In this document: positions 15,465-23,001 of the stretch, in pieces
Position numbering within the stretch: position 1 is the first letter of the stretch
Layout: each line of letters opens with the position of its first letter
From: JBEGTT01 sp041179245
GTDB taxonomy: Bacteria > Pseudomonadota > Gammaproteobacteria > Burkholderiales > Rhodocyclaceae
Assembly: GCA_041179245.1 (NCBI GenBank)
Contig: JBEGTT010000098.1
Coordinates: 1-27,771, forward strand
Length of the DNA: 27,771 nucleotides
Direction of reading: 5' to 3'
The notes under the pieces: model-generated
Seen by the model: only the letters and a program-made list of their open reading frames with translations
The model's database searches: none
What the model was told of the DNA's origin: nothing
Program-made: the position numbers and the translations under genes

Positions 15465-15720
15465 CGGCCTTCGCGGCAACAACGATGCCGGTGGCGTTGG
15501 CTAAATCAGCAGTAAATTCAAGGCAATGTCCCGATTTTCCACTGATCGGATAAAGCAGGTAAGCACCAGCATCAAGTGTCGGCAGGATTCTGGGCGAAAT
15601 GTCATCTTCACTGCATTCTGTGAAGTGAATGCCGGGAAATTTTAGCCGTAGCGTTTGGGCGGAAGCATCAATTCGAACGGCCTCAGCGATGGCGTTTAGC
15701 AGGTCTTGGTCGAAGATCAT
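15454..15720 (-). CDS. Small nif-associated protein between nifY and LRV gene
   Basis: An 88-residue protein starting MIFDQDLLNAIAEAVRIDAS, an amphipathic helix, followed by a beta-rich middle (QTLRLKFPGIHFTECSEDDISP) and LLYPISGKSGHCLEFT. Two cysteines, no motif I can name with confidence; it may be the DUF6129-type protein seen in similar clusters. Both ends overlap neighbours (ATGA with nifY; 11 bases with the LRV gene), so tight translational coupling is clear and suggests a shared job with NifY and the LRV protein. Confidence 0.82.
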   Translation of the reverse strand: MIFDQDLLNAIAEAVRIDASAQTLRLKFPGIHFTECSEDDISPRILPTLDAGAYLLYPISGKSGHCLEFTADLANATGIVVAAKADEE

Positions 15721-16457
15721 GCTTCAACCTCGTCATCTTCATCTTCCATTTCAGCCTCAAAACGTGCCAACGAAGCGGAAGGAACGCCCATGATTTGCGC
15801 TAACCAAGGTGGGGGCGATGTTAGGCGGGATTGGAGTTCGGCGAGGATTTCGCGAGCGGGGCCGCCTTTGGGTTTTTTCAACGGATGTACGCCAGCACGA
15901 ACGACTTTGGCAGCAGCAGGGCCACCAATCGATTGCAGGTAAACAATCTGGCAGTCAGCAATGACCTCGGCGCGGGCTTTGTTTTTATCTTCAGCCGCAT
16001 CGGCATCCAGTGCGGAACGAACAGCAATCAGCTTGATGGCAGAGGTGGAAAGTTGATAAATCAGAAAGTTTTCACAAGAGCCAAAGTGCCCGTCGAGGTT
16101 TTCGCCTCTGTTTGAGGCAATGGCAACGCGGATGGAACCGGGCATTTCACCGTCGGTGTAGGGTTCAGCCGTTGGGAAATCACTGCCTTCAATGCCTTCA
16201 CCCCAAAAAATTCGGACCGCAGCTTTTAAAGCTTCCGGGCTGACGCCGACCGTACAGTTTTCGTCGGCGTGGTCACCCGCCAGAATGGTGCGCAGATCTT
16301 CTACCGTAATCGAAGAAAGCTTGCTTTCGGTGATCGGCAGATCAAATTTTTCAGCCAATGCACCGACAAACTCGCGCACATCCAAGCCGTCTAACGCTCG
16401 GGCTGCCAAGGCAATACGAAGTGCCGCTTCACGTGATGCAATAGGTGTTTCAGCCAT
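15717..16457 (-). CDS. nifY: NifY/NafY-like FeMo-cofactor-binding protein
   Basis: A 246-residue two-domain protein. Residues 1-100 are a helical SAM-like domain (REALRIALAARALDGLDVREF onward). Residues from about 107 form a dinitrogenase iron-molybdenum cofactor domain beginning GSIRVAIASNRGENLDGHFG, with the His of HFG that binds cofactor in NafY and NifX. A glutamate-rich acidic tail (EAEMEDEDDEVEA) follows. In Klebsiella and Azotobacter such proteins hold apo-NifDK open or carry FeMo-co to it. It lies downstream of nifHDKT-ferredoxin, the usual place. NifY versus NafY cannot be told apart from sequence alone. Confidence 0.9.
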   Translation of the reverse strand: MAETPIASREAALRIALAARALDGLDVREFVGALAEKFDLPITESKLSSITVEDLRTILAGDHADENCTVGVSPEALKAAVRIFWGEGIEGSDFPTAEPYTDGEMPGSIRVAIASNRGENLDGHFGSCENFLIYQLSTSAIKLIAVRSALDADAAEDKNKARAEVIADCQIVYLQSIGGPAAAKVVRAGVHPLKKPKGGPAREILAELQSRLTSPPPWLAQIMGVPSASLARFEAEMEDEDDEVEA

Positions 16458-16565
16458 GATTTAGCTCCGCTTGAACGATCTGAAAAGAGTCTGCAATGGA
16501 ACACCCGGCGATGTGCGGCCAGATGCTCGGTTTCAAGCTCTCAGGTGCTGCGGTACTGCATTTTC

Positions 16566-16757
16566 TTAGGCTGCTGAAATACAGCCAGATGGGCAAACGT
16601 TGGCACACATTGGTGTGTCGTTTTCGCCTTCGCACTCAGTACACTTGCTAGCATCGATGGTGAAAAATACTTTGCCTTTACTGATGGCTTTGGTTGGGCA
16701 AATAGGCCGGCAGTCATCGCAGGCTGTGCATTCATCAGGATTAATAAACATTGCCAT
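16566..16757 (-). CDS. 2[4Fe-4S] ferredoxin, FdxN/Chromatium type
   Basis: A 63-residue ferredoxin. Cluster motifs are Cys10-Cys13-Cys16-Cys20 and Cys39-Cys42-Cys51-Cys55, the second with the eight-residue insert (CTECEGENDTPMC) that marks the Chromatium/FdxN class of low-potential ferredoxins. It lies directly after nifT and is a good candidate electron donor to NifH or to cofactor-assembly enzymes. The ribosome site is GGAGAAACATC before the ATG. Confidence 0.93.
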   Translation of the reverse strand: MAMFINPDECTACDDCRPICPTKAISKGKVFFTIDASKCTECEGENDTPMCANVCPSGCISAA

Positions 16758-16782
16758 GATGTTTCTCCTACAAAGTTATGGG

Positions 16783-17010
16783 TCAGTCTTCTGCTGCACC
16801 TAATCGTTTAGCGCGCAATGAAATCGGCAAACGAGCAGGTTTGGCAATCGGGTCGATGTAGTAGATTCCGCCATTTTCCAATTTAAGCTCGCCACCCCAT
16901 TTTTCAGGGGTGTCGAACTCAATTGAATTGATGGCCGCCTCTAGGTCCCGCTTTGGGAGGTAGAACACATAACCTCCCGCAGCGTTTTGACGAACCATGA
17001 TGTTGGCCAT
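16783..17010 (-). CDS. nifT: NifT (FixU) small nitrogen fixation protein
   Basis: A 75-residue protein starting MANIMVRQNAAGGYVFYLPK with WGGELKLENGGIYYIDP in the middle, the usual NifT/FixU sequence. It follows nifK by five bases. The function is not settled; Klebsiella and Azotobacter mutants have little phenotype. Its place in nifHDKT matches many proteobacteria. Confidence 0.93.
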   Translation of the reverse strand: MANIMVRQNAAGGYVFYLPKRDLEAAINSIEFDTPEKWGGELKLENGGIYYIDPIAKPARLPISLRAKRLGAAED

Positions 17011-17015
17011 GAAAT

Positions 17016-18584
17016 TTACCGAACCAAGTCGTGGTTGTAGTCAGTGGTGCCCATACCGCGTGTTTCTTCGTCCAGACGTTCCAGAACCGCATTGGTCAGG
17101 GTTGTCAGAACATACATGGCACCTTCGTAACCGAGGGTGGTCATGCGATGCAGATGGTGACGGTCAAAAATCGGGAAGCCGATACGGATCAGTGGCACTT
17201 CAAACTCTTTACCCTTGTGTAGGGTGTCGCGTTGGATGTACTTACCGTAGCTGTTACCTACCAAGAAATCTGGCTTGTCAGTGAAGCAGAGACTACGCAA
17301 ATGCCACAAGTCAGCACCTGGATAAACCTTGGCGCCTACACCGTAAGGTGAGCTGGCCAGTAGTTTTTCCATGGCTTTGCCCCACTTCTTGGAGCCATTG
17401 TTGCAGACCACGTGAGTTGGCTCAATACCGAATTCCAACATCAGCTTGACCATGCCCATGACGAAGTCTGGGTCACCGTAGAGCGCCATTTTCTTGCCGT
17501 GTAACCAAGCGTGGGAGTCAGTCATCATGTCCAGCAAACGACCGCGTTCCAGCGTGATGGAGTCAGCAATTGGCTTGCCGGTGACTTCGGAAACCTTCAT
17601 CAGGAAGGCATCAGTCCATTCCACACCCATTGGGATGTCGAGTTTCGGTACTTCGTGGTTCCAAGTACCTTCGACGTACTTCCGAGTTTTGTCCAGCGTC
17701 AATGGCTGAAGTAGGAATGTGGTCAGGGCGTTAGGTGCATCCTTGACTTCATCAATCGTTGTGCCGCCAGCGTACATGCGGAACTCACCATCAGCCGGTG
17801 TGTCCAGTACTTCTTCAGGATCGGACAGCATCGTGTAAGCGACATCCATTTCCTTCAGATAACGCTTGATGACGCGGTAGTTACCCAGATACGTTTCGAA
17901 GCCAGGCACGATATTGATCTTGCCGTTGGAACCGACAACCTTGCCTTCCATGCTGTTTAGCGTGAAGTACTTGAGGATGCCTTCTTCCATGTTGTCCCAG
18001 CCGGTGACATGCGAACCGACAAACGACGGAGTGTGGGCAAACGGTACTGGGAAGTCCTTGTCTAGATGGCCTTCTTTCTTGGCATTGCCGATGAAAGCGT
18101 TCAAGTCATCACCAATAACTTCTGCGATACAGGTGGTAGACATGGCGATCATCTCTGCGTCGTACAGACGAGTGGCATTAGCCAGACCTTCGTGGACGTT
18201 TTTCTGACCACCGAACACGGCTGCATCTTCTGTCATTGAGTCGGCGATGAAAGCAATCGGCTCTTTGAAGTGACGGTTGAAGTAGGTACGGAAGTAAGCC
18301 ACGCAACCTTGTGATCCATGGATGTAGACCAGAGATTTCTTGAAGCCCAAGCCGCACAGGGCTGAACCCAGTGGTTGGCAAGCTTTGGCGGGATTAATCG
18401 TCAGGGCTTCGCGCTTGAAGTTCAGGTCTTGGTATTCCTGAGTGGTTGTCCAGTTGAAAGTTTCTTGGACTTTGTCGCAAGAATAACCTTCTTCAAATTG
18501 TGCCTTTTTGTTAGCGAGCGTGGCTTTGTAGTCATCGTCGCGGAACAGTGGGTAACACGGCTTGATTTTCTCTAGGGTTTGCAT
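17016..18584 (-). CDS. nifK: NifK, MoFe protein beta subunit
   Basis: The beta chain of the nitrogenase MoFe protein. The P-cluster ligands are at Cys69 (INPAKACQPLG), Cys94 (HGSQGCVAYF) and the Cys of STTCIAEVIGDD, one residue lower than in Azotobacter vinelandii. The ATG at 18584 with AAGGAGATCAAG before it gives 522 residues; an upstream in-frame start at 18608 would lose that ribosome site. The length matches the family. Confidence 0.99.
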   Translation of the reverse strand: MQTLEKIKPCYPLFRDDDYKATLANKKAQFEEGYSCDKVQETFNWTTTQEYQDLNFKREALTINPAKACQPLGSALCGLGFKKSLVYIHGSQGCVAYFRTYFNRHFKEPIAFIADSMTEDAAVFGGQKNVHEGLANATRLYDAEMIAMSTTCIAEVIGDDLNAFIGNAKKEGHLDKDFPVPFAHTPSFVGSHVTGWDNMEEGILKYFTLNSMEGKVVGSNGKINIVPGFETYLGNYRVIKRYLKEMDVAYTMLSDPEEVLDTPADGEFRMYAGGTTIDEVKDAPNALTTFLLQPLTLDKTRKYVEGTWNHEVPKLDIPMGVEWTDAFLMKVSEVTGKPIADSITLERGRLLDMMTDSHAWLHGKKMALYGDPDFVMGMVKLMLEFGIEPTHVVCNNGSKKWGKAMEKLLASSPYGVGAKVYPGADLWHLRSLCFTDKPDFLVGNSYGKYIQRDTLHKGKEFEVPLIRIGFPIFDRHHLHRMTTLGYEGAMYVLTTLTNAVLERLDEETRGMGTTDYNHDLVR

Positions 18585-18668
18585 CTTGATCTCCTTAGCC
18601 CGCACCACCTATCTGTGGATACGGGCGTCAGTTGTCTAAACGATTGGCGATTTTGCTGGAACTTGCGT

Positions 18669-20144
18669 TCAGGCTGCCTTCTTCAGAAGGGAGTCTTTTG
18701 GCTCGGTTTTCCAAGGCGTCTTCATCAGATCCCAACATGGATTATTCAGCGTTAAATCCATGTCCTTGGCGAAGATGGCGAAACCATCACAGCCATGGTA
18801 AGGGCCAGAATAGTCCCAAGAGTGAAGCTGACGGAAAGGCACGCCCATCTTATGGAATACGTACTTTTCCTTAATGCCGGAACCAATCAAATCAGGTTTC
18901 AGTGCCTTAACAAACTCTTCGAATTCGTAACCGGTCACATCATCGAAAATCAAGGTAGTGTCTTTGACATCGTGGATCGTGCGGTCATAGTCATCGTTGT
19001 GGGCAAATTCATAACCGGTACCAACGACTTCCATGCCCAAGTCTTCGTAAGCGCCTACAACGTGACGTGGGCGCAAACCACCGACGTACAACATAACCTT
19101 TTTGCCTTCAAGGCGAGGTTTGTACTTGGCAATCACTTCTTCCATCATCGGTGTGTATTTAGCGATAACGGCTTCAGCACCTGCTTTGATCGTGTCATCA
19201 AAGTACGAGGCGATCTTGCGCAGTGATTCCTTGATCTTGGTTGGGCCGAAGAAGTTGTATTCAATCCATGGAATCCCGTATTTTTCTTCCATGTGGCGGC
19301 TGATGTAGTTCATGGAACGGTAGCAGTGCAGCAGATTCAGCTTAACCTTTGGCGTGTTTTCCATTTCCGCCAACGTGCCATCACCAGACCACTGAGCCAC
19401 AACGCGCAGGCCCATTTCTTCGAGCAGAATACGAGAAGCCCAAGCGTCACCGCCGATGTTGTAGTCACCGAGGATGGCAACATCGTAAGGAGTGCCTTCA
19501 AAGGCTTGTCCATCACGGTTGGAGATGATCCAGTCGCGTACAGAGTCATTGGCGATATGGTGACCTAGCGATTGAGAAACGCCACGGAAACCTTCGCAAC
19601 GCACTGGAACTACGGGCTTGTTCAACTTGGCAGCAGCCTTTTTAGAGACGGCTTCAATGTCGTCACCAATCAGACCGATTGGGCATTCTGATTGAACAGA
19701 AATACCTTTGTTCAGAGGGAACAGCATTTCGATTTCGTCGATCAGTTTGGCCAGTTTCTTATCGCCACCGAACACGATGTCCTTCTCTTGGAAGTCGGAC
19801 GTGAAATTCATTTCGCAGAATGCATCAACGCCGGTGGTACCAACGTAGTAGTTCCGACGACCAGCGCGGGCATATTGACCGCAGCCGATTGGGCCATGAG
19901 AAATACTGATGATGTCTTTAATTGGGCCCCAAACCACACCTTTGGAACCGGCGTAAGCACAACCGCGCATGGTCATAACACCTGGCAGCGACTTACGGTT
20001 GGAAGTAATACACTTCTTGGACGACTCAAGTTCCTTGTCGTTAACCATCAAGTGTTTGGCGCGATCTTTCTTGGCCTTTTCAGGGTAAATCTCCAGCACC
20101 TCAGCAATGAGGGCAACGGATTCTTCGCGGGTGAGCGTTGTCAT
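18669..20144 (-). CDS. nifD: NifD, MoFe protein alpha subunit
   Basis: The alpha chain of the Mo-nitrogenase, 491 residues, which holds FeMo-co. Visible active-site features are P-cluster Cys62 (TMRGCAYAG) and Cys88 (HGPIGCGQY), Val70, the Arg of ARAGRRNYYVG, the His of SLGHHIAND, the FeMo-co ligand Cys in LLHCYRSMNYI and the His of RQLHSWDYSGPYHG. Numbering follows Azotobacter almost residue for residue. This marks the molybdenum rather than vanadium or iron-only type. The ATG at 20144 has AAAGGAG eight bases upstream; a second in-frame ATG at 20171 lies before that site and is rejected. Confidence 0.99.
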   Translation of the reverse strand: MTTLTREESVALIAEVLEIYPEKAKKDRAKHLMVNDKELESSKKCITSNRKSLPGVMTMRGCAYAGSKGVVWGPIKDIISISHGPIGCGQYARAGRRNYYVGTTGVDAFCEMNFTSDFQEKDIVFGGDKKLAKLIDEIEMLFPLNKGISVQSECPIGLIGDDIEAVSKKAAAKLNKPVVPVRCEGFRGVSQSLGHHIANDSVRDWIISNRDGQAFEGTPYDVAILGDYNIGGDAWASRILLEEMGLRVVAQWSGDGTLAEMENTPKVKLNLLHCYRSMNYISRHMEEKYGIPWIEYNFFGPTKIKESLRKIASYFDDTIKAGAEAVIAKYTPMMEEVIAKYKPRLEGKKVMLYVGGLRPRHVVGAYEDLGMEVVGTGYEFAHNDDYDRTIHDVKDTTLIFDDVTGYEFEEFVKALKPDLIGSGIKEKYVFHKMGVPFRQLHSWDYSGPYHGCDGFAIFAKDMDLTLNNPCWDLMKTPWKTEPKDSLLKKAA

Positions 20145-20214
20145 GCTTGACTCCTTTTGTTGTGCCGACATCTATTTGTGCACGGCACCACTGTTCAATA
20201 AATGCTCGGGAGGC

Positions 20215-20238
20215 GAGCCGACTCGACAGAGTCGGCTC
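20215..20238 (-). repeat. nifH-nifD intergenic stem-loop
   Basis: A perfect 10-bp inverted repeat GAGCCGACTC / GAGTCGGCTC with a 4-base loop, starting 11 bases past the nifH stop. No T-run follows on the minus strand, so it is more likely an mRNA-stability or processing element that raises NifH over NifDK than a full terminator. Similar hairpins occur after nifH in other diazotrophs. Confidence 0.8.
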
Positions 20239-20248
20239 TGGTCAAACT

Positions 20249-21136
20249 TTATGCAGCAGCAGCCAGTTCGGCGGCAGACTTACCGACGATAGATTCGTCT
20301 TCTGCTTCCATGATGCCGAATTCCATCAACAGCTCTTCCAGCTCTTCCATCTCGATTGGAGTAGGAATCACGAAGTTAGTGTTGGTGTCGATCTTGTGTG
20401 CCAGTTGGCGATATTCGTCAGACTGCTTGTGGGTTGGATCATATTCAACACAAGTCATACGACGAATTTCGGCATGCTGAACCACGTTGTGACGTGGGAC
20501 GAAGTGAATCATGGTGGTGCCCAGACGAGCGGCCAGTGCCATGATCAGTTCATCTTCGCGGTCGGTATTGCGGGAGTTACAAATCAGGCCGGCCAAACGG
20601 ACAGAACCTGAGTTCGCATACTTCACGATACCCTTGGAAATGTTGTTCGCTGCGTACATGGCCATCATTTCACCAGAGCAAACGATGTAGATTTCCTGTG
20701 CCTTGTTTTCGCGAATTGGCATGGCGAAACCACCACACACCATGTCACCCAACACGTCGTAAAACACGAAATCAAGAGCTTCGTCATACGCGCCTTCTTC
20801 TTCCAAGAAGTTGATGGCGGTGATAACGCCGCGGCCAGCACAACCCACACCTGGCTCTGGACCACCTGACTCAACGCACTTGATACCGCCAAAGCCGATG
20901 GCCATCACGTCTTCAAGTTCGAGGTCTTCAACAGAACCTGCTTCGGCAGCCAAATGCATTACAGTGTTTTGTGCCTTGCTGTGCAGGATCAGACGGGTTG
21001 AGTCGGCTTTAGGATCGCAGCCAACAATCATTACTTTCTTGCCAGATTCAGCCAGAGCAGCAACCAGATTTTGCGTGGTTGTTGACTTGCCGATCCCGCC
21101 TTTGCCATAAATGGCGCATTGACGCAGTTTTGCCAT
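20249..21136 (-). CDS. nifH: NifH, nitrogenase Fe protein
   Basis: Dinitrogenase reductase, 295 residues, donates electrons to NifDK with ATP hydrolysis and also acts in cofactor and P-cluster maturation. The P-loop GKGGIGKS covers residues 11-18; the [4Fe-4S] ligands are Cys99 and Cys134 (DVLGDMVCGGFAMP). Arg102 in GCAGRGVITA is the known ADP-ribosylation target and is intact, in keeping with draT next door. The alanine-rich tail (SAAELAAAA) is ordinary variation. It is the first gene of the nifHDKT operon, transcribed from the -24/-12 element at 21204-21219. Confidence 0.99.
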   Translation of the reverse strand: MAKLRQCAIYGKGGIGKSTTTQNLVAALAESGKKVMIVGCDPKADSTRLILHSKAQNTVMHLAAEAGSVEDLELEDVMAIGFGGIKCVESGGPEPGVGCAGRGVITAINFLEEEGAYDEALDFVFYDVLGDMVCGGFAMPIRENKAQEIYIVCSGEMMAMYAANNISKGIVKYANSGSVRLAGLICNSRNTDREDELIMALAARLGTTMIHFVPRHNVVQHAEIRRMTCVEYDPTHKQSDEYRQLAHKIDTNTNFVIPTPIEMEELEELLMEFGIMEAEDESIVGKSAAELAAAA

Positions 21137-21203
21137 GGTGTAATCTCCTTAATCTGTCAGTCGATTTGCAATGGGGTTGAATTAAGAGTCCCATCTCCTC
21201 TAC

Positions 21204-21219
21204 TGCATGTAGCATGCCA
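21204..21219 (-). promoter_or_regulatory. sigma-54 -24/-12 promoter for nifHDK
   Basis: Minus strand TGGCATGCTACATGCA. GG and GC are correctly spaced; two bases differ from TGGCACG-N4-TTGCA. The start is near 21193, with a leader of about 57 bases to the nifH ATG. The element lies in the short space shared with draT. Confidence 0.82.
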
Positions 21220-21253
21220 GCCCACCTAAATGCTCCTAATGCATTGATACTTA

Positions 21254-22138
21254 ATGACTAATAATTCCGCCGGTGAAAATTTGCGGGCTTTTGAATACGA
21301 CAAAAGCCCTTCGGTTTGTCGGGCTGTCGACAATGCGTCATTGCCTCGTGAAGCGCGTTTGCCAATTAACCGATGCAATTTACCTGCGGTGATATTGGGG
21401 AGCTTGACCTTCCAGCGCTCACCTTCTCCCTTGGTGCTTGATGGTGTTGCTGAATTACATAAAGATCTCTTTCGTCGGTTACGCGAAGTTTCGGTTAACC
21501 AATGGGCGACGGTGTTTCAGGATTACCTCACCGTGCATTTCCGGCTGGAGTGGCCTGAGGAGGTTGGTTTGACGGAAGTGCGGCAAAGTCGGGCTAAAGC
21601 CAACTATGTTCGGACGATTCGGGGATGGAGTTTTGACTCTGATAGTCGTGAAGGTGCCGCATTAAAAGGCTGGGTTGAATCCCGTTTTGGCCTTGCCCCG
21701 CGTTATCACGGGGAATCGCTACGGGATCATCAAAGCCATGCTTACTTGCGGTATCTTGAAATGCGTGCTCAAGGCCTGTATGGCACCAATGCGCTAGAGG
21801 CCCAGTTAGATTTGGTCTATACCTTTTGTCAGTTCCAGTTATTGCGGACACAACCAGAACAGCAATGGGTGACTTTGTACCGAGGGGTGAATCGCCTTGA
21901 TGACCACGAAGTGCTCGCCAAAGGTCAGAATGGCAGGCAGACCATTTTGCTCAACAACCTCAATTCATTCACCGCCAACCGCGAACGAGCTTGCGAATTT
22001 GGTGATCACATTCTCACGGTCCAAGTGCCGCAGAGCAAAATCTTCTTCCGCTGCAATCTGCTGCCGGGTGTTTTGAAAGGCGAAGACGAGTATCTGGTGA
22101 TCGGTGGTGTGGTGGATGTCACATTGTCGACAATGTGA
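21254..22138 (+). CDS. draT: DraT, dinitrogenase reductase ADP-ribosyltransferase
   Basis: DraT transfers ADP-ribose from NAD+ to the conserved Arg of NifH when ammonium or darkness/energy stress appears, shutting off nitrogenase. The 294-residue protein has the family stretches INRCNLPAVILGSLTFQ near residue 38, then GVAELHKDLFRRLREVS, and VTLYRGVNRLDDHEVL with the NAD-site YRGVN. The first ~32 residues are not conserved. No good Shine-Dalgarno precedes the ATG at 21254, so a later start (for example TTG at 21338) is possible. It is divergent from nifH, and its 5' coding region holds the nifH activator site. The usual partner draG is not in this window. Confidence 0.92.
   Translation: MTNNSAGENLRAFEYDKSPSVCRAVDNASLPREARLPINRCNLPAVILGSLTFQRSPSPLVLDGVAELHKDLFRRLREVSVNQWATVFQDYLTVHFRLEWPEEVGLTEVRQSRAKANYVRTIRGWSFDSDSREGAALKGWVESRFGLAPRYHGESLRDHQSHAYLRYLEMRAQGLYGTNALEAQLDLVYTFCQFQLLRTQPEQQWVTLYRGVNRLDDHEVLAKGQNGRQTILLNNLNSFTANRERACEFGDHILTVQVPQSKIFFRCNLLPGVLKGEDEYLVIGGVVDVTLSTM
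21317..21332 (-). promoter_or_regulatory. NifA-type site for nifH, inside the draT reading frame
   Basis: TGTCGGGCTGTCGACA, a TGT-N10-ACA site of the form TGTCG-N6-CGACA, centred about 113 bases upstream of the nifH -24/-12 element, the classical distance. It overlaps draT codons 22-27 in the non-conserved N-terminal part. Confidence 0.78.
22119..22138. repeat. 20-bp perfect palindrome forming both convergent gene ends
   Basis: The exact overlap of draT and the TPMT-like gene is a perfect palindrome: TCACATTGTC followed by its complement GACAATGTGA. Each strand therefore encodes the same last five residues and stop, TLSTM. The core TTGTCGACAA resembles the half-sites of the NifA-type elements nearby. 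Confidence 0.9.
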
Positions 22139-22826
22139 GTTGTGGCTGAGGATTCAGACTTGTTTCACTGGTGATGCGATAGACTTTATAGGTCGATTGG
22201 GTTGCTGAATTCGAGTCAGCGGTGGTTTCAACGTGTGTCAGTTCAATGTGGGAGTTGAGACCAAATAGGTCATCAATTTCAGTCGAAATTTCTAAAGCGT
22301 CAGCGGCTAACTCATCCTCATCTTGATCTTCGGTGGTCATCAGCATCAGTGCACTGGATAGCGGTGTTAATAGCTGAAGTTGGGCCACATAAGCCGGGCG
22401 CAAGATTTCGGGTAAGGCGGTTAAGGCTGCTCGGTCAAAGATCGCATCGATGATGCCAAGGTCTTGTCCGGTCAATGCAAAAAAATCACCACAAAAAATA
22501 GTCAGATTACCGGACACCCAACGCGTTAATTTCCCGGCCTGAACTTGAGTGGCTTGTAAGTGATTTTCCTTGAAGAAGGCCCGTACGGCCACCGGGCTAA
22601 GCTCAACTCCAACCACTTGGTGACCTTGTTTTAGCAGCCACATCATGTCAAGGCTTTTTCCGCACAGAGGGACCAGAATCCGAGACCCCAATGCAAGGTG
22701 GAGCGCCGGCCAAAATTCAATCAACAGGGGATTGGTTAAATTTTGGTGAAAGTCAGTTTGGCGGTCACGCCAGCATTGCACCCAAAGGGCGTTGTCTTGG
22801 CTCGTGTTTAGTATCGGATTTGTCAT
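22119..22826 (-). CDS. tpm: Thiopurine S-methyltransferase (TPMT) family, SAM-dependent
   Basis: A 235-residue class I methyltransferase of the bacterial TPMT family. The N-terminus WVQCWRDRQTDFHQ is characteristic, then RILVPLCGKSLDMMWLLKQGHQVVGVELSP forms the SAM-binding loop, and IIDAIFDRAALTALP the family region that follows. Bacterial members methylate selenite or tellurite derivatives and thiopurines; the natural substrate is often unknown. It is convergent with draT and divergent from the Cache/CheW gene. The C-terminal ~35 residues (after ELTHVETTADSNS) are low in conservation and run into the palindrome. A link to nitrogen fixation is not evident. Confidence 0.88.
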   Translation of the reverse strand: MTNPILNTSQDNALWVQCWRDRQTDFHQNLTNPLLIEFWPALHLALGSRILVPLCGKSLDMMWLLKQGHQVVGVELSPVAVRAFFKENHLQATQVQAGKLTRWVSGNLTIFCGDFFALTGQDLGIIDAIFDRAALTALPEILRPAYVAQLQLLTPLSSALMLMTTEDQDEDELAADALEISTEIDDLFGLNSHIELTHVETTADSNSATQSTYKVYRITSETSLNPQPQLTLSTM

Positions 22827-22851
22827 AGGTGGTTTCAGCCTAACATTTCCC

Positions 22852-22867
22852 TGTGTCGAACCTTACA
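22852..22867 (+). promoter_or_regulatory. NifA-type site upstream of the Cache/CheW gene
   Basis: TGTGTCGAACCTTACA has the TGT-N10-ACA form, about 100 bases upstream of the -24/-12 element at 22953. It lacks the stricter TGTCG-N6-CGACA symmetry, so chance is a real alternative. Confidence 0.45.
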
Positions 22868-22952
22868 TTTTGTGAGTATTGATAGTGATGCTTTGCGTGT
22901 TCTGGATGATGCAATCCGCGTGAATACAGGGTTTAACAGCAATTGATGATTT

Positions 22953-22968
22953 TGGTATATTTCTTGCG
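22953..22968 (+). promoter_or_regulatory. sigma-54-like promoter for the Cache/CheW gene
   Basis: TGGTATATTTCTTGCG: TGG and TTGC halves with 12-base GG-GC spacing; two departures in the -24 half and one at the last position. The start would fall near 22980, about 20 bases before the GTG. Confidence 0.6.
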
Positions 22969-23001
22969 TACTCACCCCTTACTACATAAGAGGAGACCGC
23001 C

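Noticed and set aside
20145..20171. Longer nifD start at 20171
   Set aside because: The ribosome site AAAGGAG lies between 20171 and 20144, so the ATG at 20144 is used; its numbering also matches known NifD.
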